Positions 36,318 through 48,245 of a stretch of 64,000 nt of DNA are shown here, in pieces. The stretch covers positions 622,001 to 686,000 of the forward strand of contig JAQFVV010000346.1 of NCBI GenBank assembly GCA_028023455.1. Direction: 5' to 3'. Made by a program: the position numbers and the translations under genes. Below the pieces are notes generated by a model. That model did no database searches, was not told the DNA's origin, and worked only from the letters and a program-made list of their open reading frames with translations. The stretch is from Epiperipatus broadwayi (Eukaryota > Onychophora > Udeonychophora > Euonychophora > Peripatidae). Within the stretch, counting starts at the first letter, position 1, and each line of letters starts with the position of its first letter.

Positions 36318-37744
36318 CTCTGTGCTAAATGTGTGTGTATACGCATGTATACACAAAATACGTTTAACTAGTAATAATTATAAATGTAAAACTAACGGAT
36401 TGCTAATTGTGTATTGTAAATAATTAAATGATATGTTAATGCTAAACTATAAAGTAATTTATCAAGAAGGATTAGATAATGTAATCAAAGCCATTGCTTA
36501 AAATAGACTGCTTAAGGCATGGCATTATCTAATCAGGCATTATATAGGAACTAAAGAGATGACCACCACGTGGACAGTGGATGGCCAATCAAGGGAGGCT
36601 ACTCCAAAATCAAGGTGTGACAAGTAATGGATCCAATATTGAATTGAGATACGACACTTGCTAAGTGAAGCTATTGAAAGGTAGATGTGCCATTTCCTCA
36701 GGTGCTCCAGTCAGCTCCTTCCTTCACTTAGCCTTGCGGAGAGGTTTACCTCCAGACGTGCCAAAGTAAACCTAAGGAACTATAACAGGTCGTATCGATC
36801 TCTATTATTTTTCTACGCCTTTGGGCCCCTTATTTTTATATAATAGTAGCGTGTGTATATTAGTCATACTTTGTTATATATTAATAGTGATTAACTCATA
36901 TATAATCCTGTAAATAAATCTTCATTATTTAAACCTATTTGCCGAGCTGCCTCATTAATTATTATATATTGGGTTATTAATATTTGCAATCCAGCGAGCA
37001 ATAGAGTGCCGCTGGATGCAGCAGTTTGGCGCAGTCGACAGGATAATTTCTGCGTCCAGCGGCACTTGCTCGCTGGATTGCAAATATTAATAACAATATA
37101 TAATAATTAATGAGGCAGCTCGGCAAATAGGTTTAAATAATGAAGATTTATTTACAGGATTATATATGAGTTTAATCACTATTCATATATACAAAGTATG
37201 ATTAATATACACATGCTATTATTATATATAAATAAGGGGGCCCGAAGGCGTAGAAAAATAATAAAGATTGATACGACCTGTTATAGTTCCCTAGGTTTAC
37301 TTTGGCATGTCCGGAGGTAAACCTCTCCGCAAGGCTAAGTGAAGGAAGGAGCTGACTGGAGCACCCGAGGAAATGGCACATCTACCTTTCAAGAGCTTCA
37401 CTTAGCAAGTGTCGTATCTCAATTCAATATTGGATCCATTACTTGTCACATCTTGATTTTGGAGTAGCCTCCCTTGATTGGCCATCCACTGTCCACGTGG
37501 TGGTCATCTCTTTAGTTCCTATACGATGCCTGATTAGATAATGCCACACCTTTAGCATTGTCTATTTTAAGCAATGGCTTTGTTTACATTATCTAATCCT
37601 TCTTGATAAATTTAGTTTAGCATTAATATATCATTTAATTAGTTACAATACACAATTAACAATCCGTTAGTTTTACATTTATAATTATTACTAGTTAAAC
37701 GTATTTTGTGTATACATGCATATACACACACATTTAGCACTCTG
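36318..37744. mobile_element. Palindromic LTR insertion: LTR, tRNA-Ser PBS, inverted LTR
   Basis: Two arms of about 700 bp (36,323-37,020/37,023 and 37,051-37,739) are nearly perfect reverse complements. The outer ends are TGCTAAAT and ATTTAGCA, the TG/CA termini typical of LTRs. They are flanked by a perfect 5-bp duplication CTCTG (36,318-36,322 and 37,740-37,744). The left arm reads as an LTR, with AATAAA near 36,914, and is followed after a few bases by TGGCGCAGTCGACAGGAT (37,027-37,044). That is an 18-nt primer-binding site complementary to a tRNA-Ser 3' end ending in CGACTGCG plus CCA. The right arm is the same LTR in reverse. There is no gag, pol or second primer site. The unit lies in a minus-strand PLE. 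The termini, duplication size and primer site point to a Ty3/Gypsy-type element. Confidence 0.88.
37027..37044 (+). promoter_or_regulatory. Primer-binding site complementary to tRNA-Ser
   Basis: TGGCGCAGTCGACAGGAT starts TGG (complement of CCA) and continues with the complement of a CGACTGCG acceptor strand and adjoining T-stem, as in tRNA-Ser. The match stops at 18 nt, the usual length copied from a primer tRNA. It lies in the loop of the palindrome. Confidence 0.8.
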
Positions 37745-38165
37745 AAACAAAGCTACCCCACCAGAATTATTTAATTTCTTATTCGTATAACAATAATTTT
37801 TTAAAACAGCTACATTGTGAAATACAGATTGATAGCTATCAGGTTTAATTATAAACCTTAATTTTTTACTTTTAACATAATGACTACATACTAAACAATT
37901 AGTCTTTACATTTTTAATCACCAATAGATCTAAAAAATTTAATTTAACAAAATCTAACTTCCCTCCTACCATATTTTAGAGAAGGGTCAAAACAAAACTC
38001 ATTTACCACTTCCTTCAATTTATTATTCTCAACTACAAACAGTCATCCACATGTCTAACAAAGAACTTTAAATATAAATATTTTTAATAATAATTTCCTC
38101 TTCCAAATAATTAATATAAACTGAAAAAACCAAATATATATATATTGATATAAAAACGAAGAGGG

Positions 38166-38270
38166 GTGTGTGTATGATTGGTGTTTTTTTTTTTTGTTAA
38201 TTTAGTTGTATATATTATATGTAGTTGATCTTTATTGTGGGTTTGTGAGGTTTAGTTTTTAATAAATTTT
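38166..38270. other. AT-rich junction between oppositely oriented PLE fragments
   Basis: A T-run and 'ttgttaatttag' separate the minus-strand RT fragment from the plus-strand N-terminal fragment. No target-site duplication is visible at this junction. Confidence 0.4.
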
Positions 38271-38273
38271 TCA

Positions 38274-38890
38274 TTGAATGATATTAGAAGGATTAAAAAG
38301 TTATCTAGATTGAGTGATAGGATAGAATCATTAAGATGGCAGATTTATTTTCTTAAAAGATGTAGGAAATTTGTTTTTCTTAGGAATTGTATTATTAATT
38401 TTATGAAGAATAAAAAGTTGCTTAACACTTGGAATTTAGTTTTGAATTTCCAAAGTATATTTTGAAAAGTTTTTTGAAGGAAAATTTTATTAAATTTTAC
38501 AAATTTATGAATATAAAAAAAATAGGTATTGTTTAGAGGAGGCAAGATTTTAATTATTTGGTTTTAAATTTTTTCATGAGGCAATGTAGACAAAATAGGT
38601 CAAATTTCTATTGCACGAGTATGAAAGGAAATTAAAATGATTGTTTGGAAAAATGAAAGTTTATCATAGTGATAGGGTGTATGAGAGTGATGTTTTTAAT
38701 AATAACGGTAATCTTTCTGATATTAAGTTAAATGATAGAGATTCTTGATAAGGGCCCTAATTTTGTTCCTTTTCATTCAAAAAATATAGTTTTTGTTACA
38801 ATTTTGTCTATTGAATCTAGTAATTTGGGTGATGAGCAAAAAGTCTGCATTCAATTGGTTTTGAATTAAAGCTTAAAAAGGAAAGAAATT
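38274..38890 (+). pseudogene. Penelope-like retroelement, N-terminal fragment
   Basis: The plus-strand ORF at 38,274-38,465 contains RLSDRIESLRWQIYFLKRCR, a coiled, basic N-terminal segment of PLE proteins ending in the family-typical FLKRCRK. After stops and frame changes, NLSDIKLN (about 38,710) and then GPNFVPF (about 38,755) match the conserved 'L..GP.FVP' region just before the PLE RT fingers. The fragment ends before the RT catalytic domain. It is oriented opposite to the RT/GIY-YIG part to its left, so the two may be halves of one rearranged insertion or two separate elements. Confidence 0.65.
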
Positions 38891-39010
38891 TATTGTTAAT
38901 CCTGCTGAGGTTAGACTTTCTTGGCTGGTCTGGTTGAGTATTGATTTGGGGTAATTTTGATTATTTATTGACTAGTTCAGCTTTATGCTTTTAATGTTTT
39001 ATTCTACTAT
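38891..39010 (+). repeat. PLE-associated tail, inverted copy of 35.64-35.76 kb
   Basis: 'actttcttggctgg', 'tggttgagt' and 'gatttggggtaattttg' repeat, in reverse complement, the left edge of the locus. 'gttttattctac' follows in both copies. Confidence 0.6.
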
Positions 39011-40935
39011 ATTTTGTCCATATATTACTCCACACAGTTCAGAATTATCCATAATAAATGTTACACTCATTCCAAATATGCAATTTAGACTTAGTAAATC
39101 GGATACTATAAAATTGCTAAATATGAAAAGATCATATCCAGTATTATATGAAGTAGGGTAGTGTAAAAGAAAAGAAAATGATCTTTAATATATTAAATGT
39201 GGCAATATACTATGACTTAAGATCAGATTATTAGCACTTTTTACATTTGAAAAAGAAATGCATATAAATTATCTACACTAATTTGTTGTATAAAATACCA
39301 TTCATTTATTTTTATAATAATTTGTAATTCTTTTACCAAGTAATGATGTATAAATATATATGATCAGTCCTAGCAAAAAATTTATTTTAATAGTTTTCCA
39401 TTTTCTTTTTGTAACAGTTTCAACAAGAGTTTTAAAATATCCAAAAAGTTAATTTGTTTTATACACATACATAATGAAGCCTTGTGATAACTAGATTTTA
39501 ATTAAAATATTGTTTCTTCTCTGTAAATTTCACCATCTTTTGCAGTGCATGTGCCAGTTCATTACATGTTCCATTGAGTTATCATTCCCTTTTTTTAAAA
39601 AAATTTATAGTAAAGAATAATCGTAAGTACAACATATTTTATTCATCAAAATAATAGTTTAATTCACTTAGTAAGAATAGAAAATAACAAAAGTTAACTA
39701 GTTAAAGATCTTTAAAGTGAGTCTAAAAGTGTGCAATATCAGTTTGGAGTGAAAATAGTTTATTCCAATATATTTAAACTTGTGCAATGAACTATTATCA
39801 CCAAATATAACAGCAGATTGTTGTCCATATAATCAGAAAAAATGACTGGTAGAAGATATATTAATAACAATGTTAGCAACTATGCTAAAATATAAAATAT
39901 TTCCAAATCAAATACTAAATTATAGCTGATATTCACATGACTTGTAAATGAAAAATTGAGTAGCTATTTTACTTTGTGGTATTAATAAGTCTGTCAGTCA
40001 AAAGTCCATTATTCCGAATTCATATTTACTGGATCATTTCATTACATTATTATTTTTTAATGTATACATAGCAAAAATATATATTAATGCATTGTTCATT
40101 ATTTTAAAGACAGTTCATAAATGTAAGACGAGCAAAAGACTTCTCTTGTTAGATAAAGTGATCTGCCTATTTTTCTAATGGATACGAATCACGATGTCAA
40201 CAGCAATATTATTTTTTTGTCTCCACTACTATTTCAATAAAAATTGATAAAAAGATTATTTTGATGACATTGTCTTGACTTCGCAAAAGAGAGATTTCCC
40301 AGAATAATAATAAAAAAAAAACACAATTAGGATTGTAAATATTTTACAGAGATGGAGCCAATGCATACAAATTTGTAACCAAATAACAAGCACAATTATT
40401 TTATGCTACTTAGAAGTATCCTTGAATCATAGCCTAATTTATTTTTTCCATAGAAACATTCTCTTTGTGATGCTTATTGTGACTGCTCAGAATTGGAATG
40501 CAAATATTCTAAAGAATTTCATTAGCACTAGCATATTTCACATTATACTCTTGTTAAAGAAAAGGTGCTTCCTAAAATTCTAAGATGCAGTTATTTCCAT
40601 GAGAAATATTACTGCCACATTCAAGTCTACTTCACTATCAATGTCTTCTTATCATATCTTACCAGATATGAGAAATGTTTTCTCACAGAGAGTGCTTAAA
40701 AAGTCATTGAATAGATCAGACCATAAACAAAGTATCTCTATCTAAAATACATGTAAAATCTGGTGAGCCCCCCCCCCCCAACAAATTTCTTTTTTAGATC
40801 CATTAATAATGTCAATTGGATTTGATTTCAAAAGATTTATAATCTTTTATGGTTACTATACTTATCTATTTTAGAAAGAAATATAATACTGCATTATAAA
40901 ATATAAATCATAATTACCAACAATCCAAGCATCTC
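39011..40935. other. AT-rich sequence, no gene recognised
   Basis: No coding exon or recognised element. A C10 run lies near 40,768. Confidence 0.5.
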
Positions 40936-41052
40936 CTGCTTTTTTTTTTTTTCATATGTCATAGCATCTGCCGGGACGCGAACCCACACCCGTCTGCAAC
41001 CAACTACTTGCTTGCATGGCGGCTGCGATACCTCTCGGCTAACAATCCAATC
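40936..41052 (-). mobile_element. tRNA-derived SINE
   Basis: On the minus strand: 'tagccgagaggtatcgcagc' (A-box-like D-arm with the GCCGAGAGG of class II tRNAs), an anticodon-like region, then 'gggtgtgggttcgcgtcccg' (B-box GGTTCGCGTCCC), then 'gcagatgctatgacatatga' and a poly(A) tail of 12 or more. The head-tail order and A-tail fit a SINE transcribed by RNA polymerase III and mobilised by a LINE. It is not a functional tRNA because the acceptor strands do not pair. Confidence 0.75.
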
Positions 41053-41179
41053 TCTAGATTTTTTTTATAATGATTGTGAATTGATATCATCAAAAAAATA
41101 AGCCATGAATTTTGAATTCTAAAGAATAAGCTAGATTTAAAAATATTTTTTGCATAATAGATCACAAATATTAGGTAAG

Positions 41180-42080
41180 TTATAGAAATGAAAATGGATT
41201 GTCTTTATGCTTGGGATTTGTAGATTATGAAAAAGCATCTGATTCTATAAGTATTTCCACAGTGTAAAGCTTTATACTGTTATTACAGGTCCAGTATATA
41301 TTTTGTTTATCAAAATGCAACAGCAGTTGTTAGATTAGGTTATAACATGAAGATTAACATTGATCTGACTATAACAGATTGCAATTTTATAAATATTGTG
41401 TGGATTAAAATATGAAGCTAAATATATTTTAAGTCATCTAGATTTTGCAGGTTTTTTTATACAATGTTGGAGCTTCAGATACAAGAGAAGAGCTATTAGA
41501 TGAAAGAATGAAAAACTAAAGTGATATTCAATCATTTTTCACAGAAGACTAAAAAAATTGGTAATCATGAATTAGAAGCTAACAACTTCAATTATCTTTA
41601 TTATATTATTAATGCAAATGGAAACGTGATGGGTAAATTAATCATAGTATTAAACTTGGATGGAGGGTTTTTAGAAGTAATACTAAAAAGAAATACACTT
41701 GAAAAGGAAGGATTTTATTAAATGGACACATAATAGGAAAACAGTACAATAAATTTAGACCACTTAATGAAATATAGAGAGGTGTGTATTGAGAATGACA
41801 AGGAAGATTCAAAACAAAAATATATGGATAAGAAAAAAAAAACAGGACTTATTGAAGAAATTAAAGCTGATCTGGACATTTTGTTAGAAGAGATAATAAA
41901 TGAATAGTTGAAATCAACCTGATCCCATGAGATTGTATAAGACCAAGAAAGAGACTACATTTAAGATTAATGGATAAAACAGGGAAGTGTGAAAAAGCTA
42001 TGTATAGGAAAAGATGGCTTAAGCTTGGGGAGACATCATAATAGTGGTGACAATATGCAGAATAAAAATTGTTGGTGGAA
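41180..42080 (+). pseudogene. Non-LTR retrotransposon (LINE) remnant, RT to C-terminal region
   Basis: Broken plus-strand reading frames, in order: a 'VDYEKASDSI'-like stretch (about 41,215-41,250), a degraded 'F.DD'-like region (about 41,440), an ORF at 41,521-41,721 with NHELEANNFNYLYYIINANG (family pattern: e.v..F.YLG..I...G), then MTRKIQNKNIWIRKKNRT at about 41,797 (pattern: R..N..IR..T), 'GHFVRRD' (about 41,870) and 'WLKLGET' (about 42,012). This C-terminal series is typical of RTE/CR1-like LINE proteins. Stops and frameshifts throughout make it inactive. The endonuclease and most of the RT are missing or unrecognisable. Confidence 0.65.
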
Positions 42081-45000
42081 AACTACATCTCTACAATTGA
42101 AAAATCATTTATAAAGCTCACACCAATCTCTAATCATCTCAGAGGAATGCTTGCAATGCAAGGATGTGATTAAAATCTTAAAGCAGCTTTTTTTAATTGA
42201 TAGTGAGTGTGACTTTTAAGCAAAATAATCTATAAGTAGATGGTCTGTTCAAATTGGAGTTTATCTACTAATCAGAGACTAGACTGCACAAATAATAATG
42301 AAAATGATAGTATAATGCAAACTTACATTATAGAATTTTTTTTTTTACTAAATAGCTGAATAAATTATTGATAGTATTGCAATAATTCTATATTATTGTG
42401 TGCAAATATCCAATAAATACTCCTTGGTTATTTTTTTCTTTAATCTCAAATTAACATGACCCTGGGTTTTTTTACAATTGAATTTGGATGGTTTGGGGAC
42501 TGAATTAATGATAATGAGATATACATAAATTTATTAGTAGTACGTTTTTTTTTATATCATGTTTATTAAATAATATGTGCACATAAATCATCTGATATTT
42601 GACTAAATATATAATCTGATAGTTAGCCTTCTCATAGACAACTGAATAGCTATCCTATGTAAATGTATTAACATTTATATAAACGTGATAATTTTAAAAA
42701 ATATGCTCATTTCCAAAAATAGAATTATAACAGTTTTTAGTGATAAATTCACACAAGAGCATACTCATGACCGAGTGTGCCATAGGATGATTGATAAGAG
42801 CACTCCTATAGATATGAATTTCTAATGTTTTTATTTAATATTGGTTTAAACCATTGGGGTTACTATAGCTTTATACATTTTTTTAAAATAGAATTTTCAT
42901 GTACATATTTGAACATTCTCATTAATAATAAATAGTGTATCTGCTTTTCATGCTCTCTACATGAAGAGGAAACAAAATAATGTTTAAAATATTTTTGTAT
43001 TTTGAACAACAAAAATCATTTCATCTTTGTATGGGTGAGAATTCTTGCATTTATTTAAATTGTTTTAGCATACACACATCTTTATCAGAACATATATCAA
43101 ACTGATATATGTCTTTGCAATCCATAAGAATTTGTAATAAATTACTATCAAATTTGACTTTTTTTTTTAAATTAATAATTCAACATTTTTTTTTAAAAAA
43201 AAATATTGACTTAAATAATTTATTAGCAGGCTAAAAAATTGGTGCTATTTGAAATTATTGAAAAATAAAAAATTATCCTCGTGATTTTAATTTGCAACTT
43301 TTTTTAAAGTTATATAATCTTTGTGTATAATATTGTAAACTGAGTTTTGAAATATGCTATTTAAATTGTTTATTAAATTTGATTTTTTTTTTTTTTTTAC
43401 TTTATTGATTTTTAATAATTTGATTTTCTTTAAGCAATATGCATTTTAGATCAGATTGTATCATTTCAATCTTTGACCAAAAGATTTTAATAGAGTTTAA
43501 ATTGGTTGAATAAATTTTAAAAACTTTTTATTAGCTAAATGTAATACATTATTTTCTGAAATTTTGCTTAATAAATTGGGCAAAAGTCAATTCTCTAAAC
43601 TTTTGTCACTGATATAAATACACTTAAAGTTGTAATTTGAAGATGTTGTGATATAGTGACTGACATATTTGCCTGTGATTTGGAATTTAAATCCAGATAG
43701 CTGAACTTAATTTTTTTTTTTTAGAAAGTCCATATCTAATCTGTTAGTAATCAAAGTTAAGTCTAAATAAATATTCACCGTTACTTGGAAGTAAATGTAT
43801 CAGGTTAATTTAGATTGAGTCTATGACTTGATATGTTGATTATAAACAATTGTACAAGTATAGAGAAATTGATTCTACTAATGAGATGTCATATTCTTAC
43901 AAATATTGATTCCTTGTTAATTTTTTATGCTATACTTTGACTTGCTTTCATTTTATTCTGCAATTCTTTTATTTTCATCTTTATTTCACATAATTTTCTT
44001 TCATTTTATAATTTGTAAACATAACACAGTTTTTTCTTTCAGATTATGATCAATGCTTTGTCAAAATTATACCTCTGCCTTTTCTCTTATATTAATTAGC
44101 AATTGGCAGACCAATTTTTTTATTTCGCTAATTTTTATCTGATAGATGGCATTGCATTTGCATATACTTTTTCTCAATGCCTTCAAATACTCTAATGTTT
44201 TTACTCAAACAACTAGCAGAATAATAATAAAGATGGCTATTGAAAGAAGAAATATGCAAATCATCTTTGGTACGGATTACTCTGCCTTTTTTTATAGTAA
44301 AATTGTGAATAACTTGTAGAATTTGCAGTAAATTATTATTTTGCAATTATTTTTCAGAAGATATAAACAAACTAATTCATCTCTTTTATATGTTAGTGTA
44401 TATATATATATGTAATGCTAACTGCCCTTATGACAATTGATAATAAGTTAACAAAATAAAATACAATATTTACAAATTAATTTTTGTCAAGGGAATTTAA
44501 AGGTGGAGTGATGACATACAAATTGTTTTTAATTGAAAAGACATAAGCAACGATCAAATTGAACCCACATAAAAACAAACTTCCATGCAGATTCAATTAT
44601 ATTTCCTGATCATTATTCCTCTCCACCTAATACTTTATTACATTAACAGAATAAATAATCAGTTTGGATTCGTATGAGAAATGACAAACAAAATTATTAA
44701 CAACAATTATAACTTAAGTAATAGACATACATTATTAGAAAACGAATTTACAATCAAAAAAGTTATATAACATCGTGTAAGAGGGGAAAAAAATTTGTAC
44801 CTTACAATAAGTCTGAGAATAGCTATAGAAAATTTAGTCACTTTGATGTCTGTGTGAGCTCTCATATAAATTTTGTATACGTAAATGTGGGAATATGGCC
44901 ATTAATTATTAAGTTTTATTATCTAATGGCAATATAATATTTTAGATACTTTTGATTCATTCTGTGACAGTTTTCCTATTAGAGTTTCCATTGCAATTTT

Positions 45001-48000
45001 TTTCTGGGCATTTAAAATAAGTCGCAGAATAATTTATAGAAATACAATTCTATGGGATAATCATTTTAGATGACTAATTTTTCTATTGTAGCAAGCAAAC
45101 GTCAAATATTTCTTCAGCATTGAATAGTAATGAATAGATTGTCAGAATTGTGATTAATTTTAAGGCATTTCTTCACCTACTGCTCCATATTCATTTACAA
45201 TACTAGAAAGATCAGGGAAAGCATGCTGGAAGGTTAGCTACTCCATAAAAAGTATGATAGTAACTTCAAATCCTTACAAAATTTTATTGACTTCTATACA
45301 ATAAAAGACACAACTAAATAGTTACAATTCTTCCCATCACTTCTTGGAACACAGATTTTATTGTTCTTCCCCTCCAGTCATTTGCGACTGGTTTCTTTAG
45401 CAATGTATTTCTTTTATTTAAAATAGTAATATTATTTTAAAATAAAAAAATTATATTTTAGTTCTACATTTATTGTTAATATTTTAAAACACTTTAAAAT
45501 TTATTCTATATATATGATTTTTAATATTTTTTTATACATAATAAAGAAAAATATTTGCATAAAAGCAATGCCTGTAAATTCACATGTGAGGGTTTACACA
45601 GATAATTCATTCATCTAACCTTATCTACTCCTATCTGAAGTCAAGACAATTTCTATAATTAAAAGATGAATTCCACCATTCTCTGTTTTAATATAGACAA
45701 GAAAGTTAACAATTAGATTGTAACAGATTGAGATCTACATATTTCTAAAAGTTTAACTAAATCCCATTAAACAGTCAAATATAACTTGTTTTTGAAAGTA
45801 GACTAATAAATAGTCATTTAAAGTCAAACCTTGCTGCTATTCATTATTTAGATAGTAAATTTGGTGTTAGATAGTTAATAAATGTAAGTCACACGATAAC
45901 ATCTGAGCTTATCTATACTATGGGTTTTCAATCTCTACATGGCAAACTCTATAAGTAAAAGATTGAGTCCATCTTTCACTGTAGTCTAAGATCTTAAAAT
46001 AAACAAGAAAGTTGTAGTTAAGCTTGGGCTGTTGCTATGTGATTTACATTTATGAACCATCTAGCTTTGAGCAAAATCGATTTTATTAACTTATTAAATA
46101 ACAATGAATGGCAGTTGAATTTGAAAGTCTTAAAAATGATTATTTATTAGTTTACTTCCAAAACAATTTATATTTTCTGTTTAATGTGATGTATTTAAAC
46201 TTTTTAGAATATGAAAATCTTAATCTGTTAACAGTCCAAGTATCAAATTTCTTCTCTATATTAATATCTTAGTTCAGATTGAATGGTGGAATCCAGGTTT
46301 TTCTTATAATAAAGATTGCCATGACAACAGATTGAAGATTCGTGATGTAGATAATCTTGGATTGTTATGGGATTTATATGTGTGTATATACTGTTAGAGT
46401 ATATAGAAATAAATGTGCATCTGCACTTTCAAATTTTTTCGATATTATTGTAAGTTTTTTAAATATAATAGTAATGTATTATAGGCAGTTCTCTTTTCAT
46501 AAATAAATAATCAAAGAAGATTGAACTAAAGTGTTGATAATTATATTTATCAAACCAGCTTTCATCTCCACTGAGACCTTAAGATATTATGCATTCTACT
46601 TCCATATAATTTGCTATTTCATACACATCATTCTTTCGATTTTTATTGATATATATATGACAAAATGCACATACTTTAATGTAATTATTCTCCTTCTCTT
46701 GGACTATTAGTCACTAATCTTTCCTCAATGCTATGGCATGCGCATTTTCGGCATCACAGGTTGTCTTGAGCAGGGATGCTTTTAGTGTTTGTGTTGATAA
46801 GTTGTGTCTTGTCAGTTTATATTTGAACGTCTGCTATCATTTTATGTACATTTCTGTTTTGATGAAAAAATTTGTCCTTATTAATTCATAAACATGAATG
46901 AAAAAACAGCAGTGTTGATACTGACAAAAAGAAATCAAGGTTTCTTAATCTCCATACAATCGAGATAAAGATGGCAAATCTTTTGCTTCTATCGATCGTT
47001 TGTATAATTTAAGCCAATCGAATCATGAAAGTCAAGAATAAAATTAAGAAATATTTCCAAATTCATATATTGTCTAGTTAATCTTCATTATGCTTTTAAA
47101 CTTTTTTAATTTTATTTGTCTAGATGTTATACGCATATGATTGAGTTACGCATAATATTTGGTAGATATATATATACATGTATTTTGAAAACCCTTTTTG
47201 ATATTTTTTTTTTCTACATTTCAACTTTCATACACATTTCAAAAACCAATTAAGTATGAAAATAGAGAATTACCAGTACTTACTTTTTCTAGACTTTAGA
47301 GAATGTGAAATGAAAACTGTAACGTAAATTCAATTTATATTTTTTGCTTGTGGATTTATCTGATTAGAAATAAGTGTTGGTCAACTTCTATTATTAACAG
47401 CATGCCTGCATTCTTTTTTTGGTTTGAGTTTCTTTTATCAAATTCATTGTGTTAATTTTTTGTTGTTGTTATTGCAGATAGGTTTTTGAACTAACAATTC
47501 TATATATCATATTTGCATGAAATCATTCAATTTTACACCTTTTAATGAATTATTTTGTGGCAAATAAAAAATTAGATGTGAAAAGAAATAATAGTATTTA
47601 TCATAGTCATGCTTTCTCTAATCGTTGGAAGTTGCACATTTTACAAAATATGAATGTTGATGCAATTCTGAAAATAAATAGTTATTTTTCTAAGGAAAAT
47701 ATAGTGCGCTAGCGAATGAATAGTTATCTATATTTGTAGCAATAACTAAAAGAGAAAATATTAAGATTATTATGTCCATAATTATGATGCATAGTAAAGG
47801 ACTGGCCTACTTAAACACCTTTTTTTAAAAAAAAAAAATTGTTTTAAATACTTTTTAAAAATTTTCAAACAGGAGAATTTCTTAATTATACTCTTTTTAA
47901 TGTTTTAAAAAGATTTTAAAATTTATCAATTTTTAAACAAACCAAAAAAAAATCTTTTCATGGTCATAAGTAGCAAAGTAGAACTAATCTGAATTTCTAA

Positions 48001-48170
48001 GAGATTAAGCTCAAATTAGGGCATAAAATAGAAAATGTATTAGAAATTATTTAGTTTTAATGTGTTTTGTACAACAACTTTCTTAAATTCGTCTGGAACT
48101 TTTTTCTTTTCCTGATTAGCCCCTGAGATCTTATTGATAAATATTAAGTTTGGTCTTATCATTTCTTAAC
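42081..48170. other. AT-rich sequence with one weak repeat, no gene recognised
   Basis: No coding exon recognised. Around 45,650-46,020 a loosely repeated segment is visible ('acaagaaagtt' preceded by 'aaaagat' and 'tccacc' or 'tccatc' at about 45,660-45,705 and 45,955-46,010). A possible inverted partner lies near 46,285 ('ggtggaatcc'). Small ORFs (44,128-44,346 minus, for example) are unconvincing. Confidence 0.45.
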
Positions 48171-48245
48171 TTTTTTTTTTTTTAAGTGTCATAGCATCGG
48201 CCGGGGCGCAAATCCGCAACCCGGGCAACTGCCTGCTAGTGCATA
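48171..48245 (-). mobile_element. tRNA-derived SINE, 5'-truncated
   Basis: The minus strand carries 'ttgcccgggttgcggatttg', then 'cgccccggccgatgctatga' and 'cacttaaaaaaaa'. The B-box-like part and the 'gatgctatgaca' tail match the SINE at 40,936-41,052. The A-box half is missing. Confidence 0.6.

Larger units (their letters stand above)
35761..38165 (-). pseudogene. Penelope-like retroelement, 3' half (RT core to GIY-YIG), interrupted
   Basis: On the minus strand, in order: an RT catalytic motif VRHVDD at 38,042-38,059 (family consensus RYVDD); after stops and frameshifts, the thumb-region motif NFLDLLVIKN within an ORF at 37,972-37,691; then, beyond the palindromic LTR insertion, a GIY-YIG endonuclease region in the ORF at 36,203-35,949. 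The endonuclease shows VYI at residues 35-37, YIN at 46-48 (usual YIG, so a Gly is lost), R57 within ERIKVH, and His61, 77 and 83. Target-site copies and reading frame rejoin when the LTR palindrome is removed. PLEs encode RT plus GIY-YIG and move by target-primed reverse transcription. This copy is inactive because of stops, frameshifts and the insertion. Confidence 0.72.

Noticed and set aside
36323-37739. Ordinary full-length LTR retrotransposon
   Set aside because: The arms are inverted, not direct, and only about 30 bp separate them; there is no gag or pol.
36323-37739. DNA transposon with long terminal inverted repeats
   Set aside because: A foldback element was considered, but TG...CA ends, a 5-bp duplication, an internal AATAAA and an 18-nt tRNA-complementary site after the arm fit an LTR better.
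40768-40780. C/G homopolymer runs (also near 19,483, 27,928 and 52,722)
   Set aside because: Simple homopolymers without surrounding structure; likely slippage or sequencing-sensitive tracts rather than functional elements.
45640-46330. Possible tandem or inverted MITE pair around 'acaagaaagtt'
   Set aside because: Similarity is short and patchy, no termini or target duplications were seen, and AT-rich chance matches are likely.
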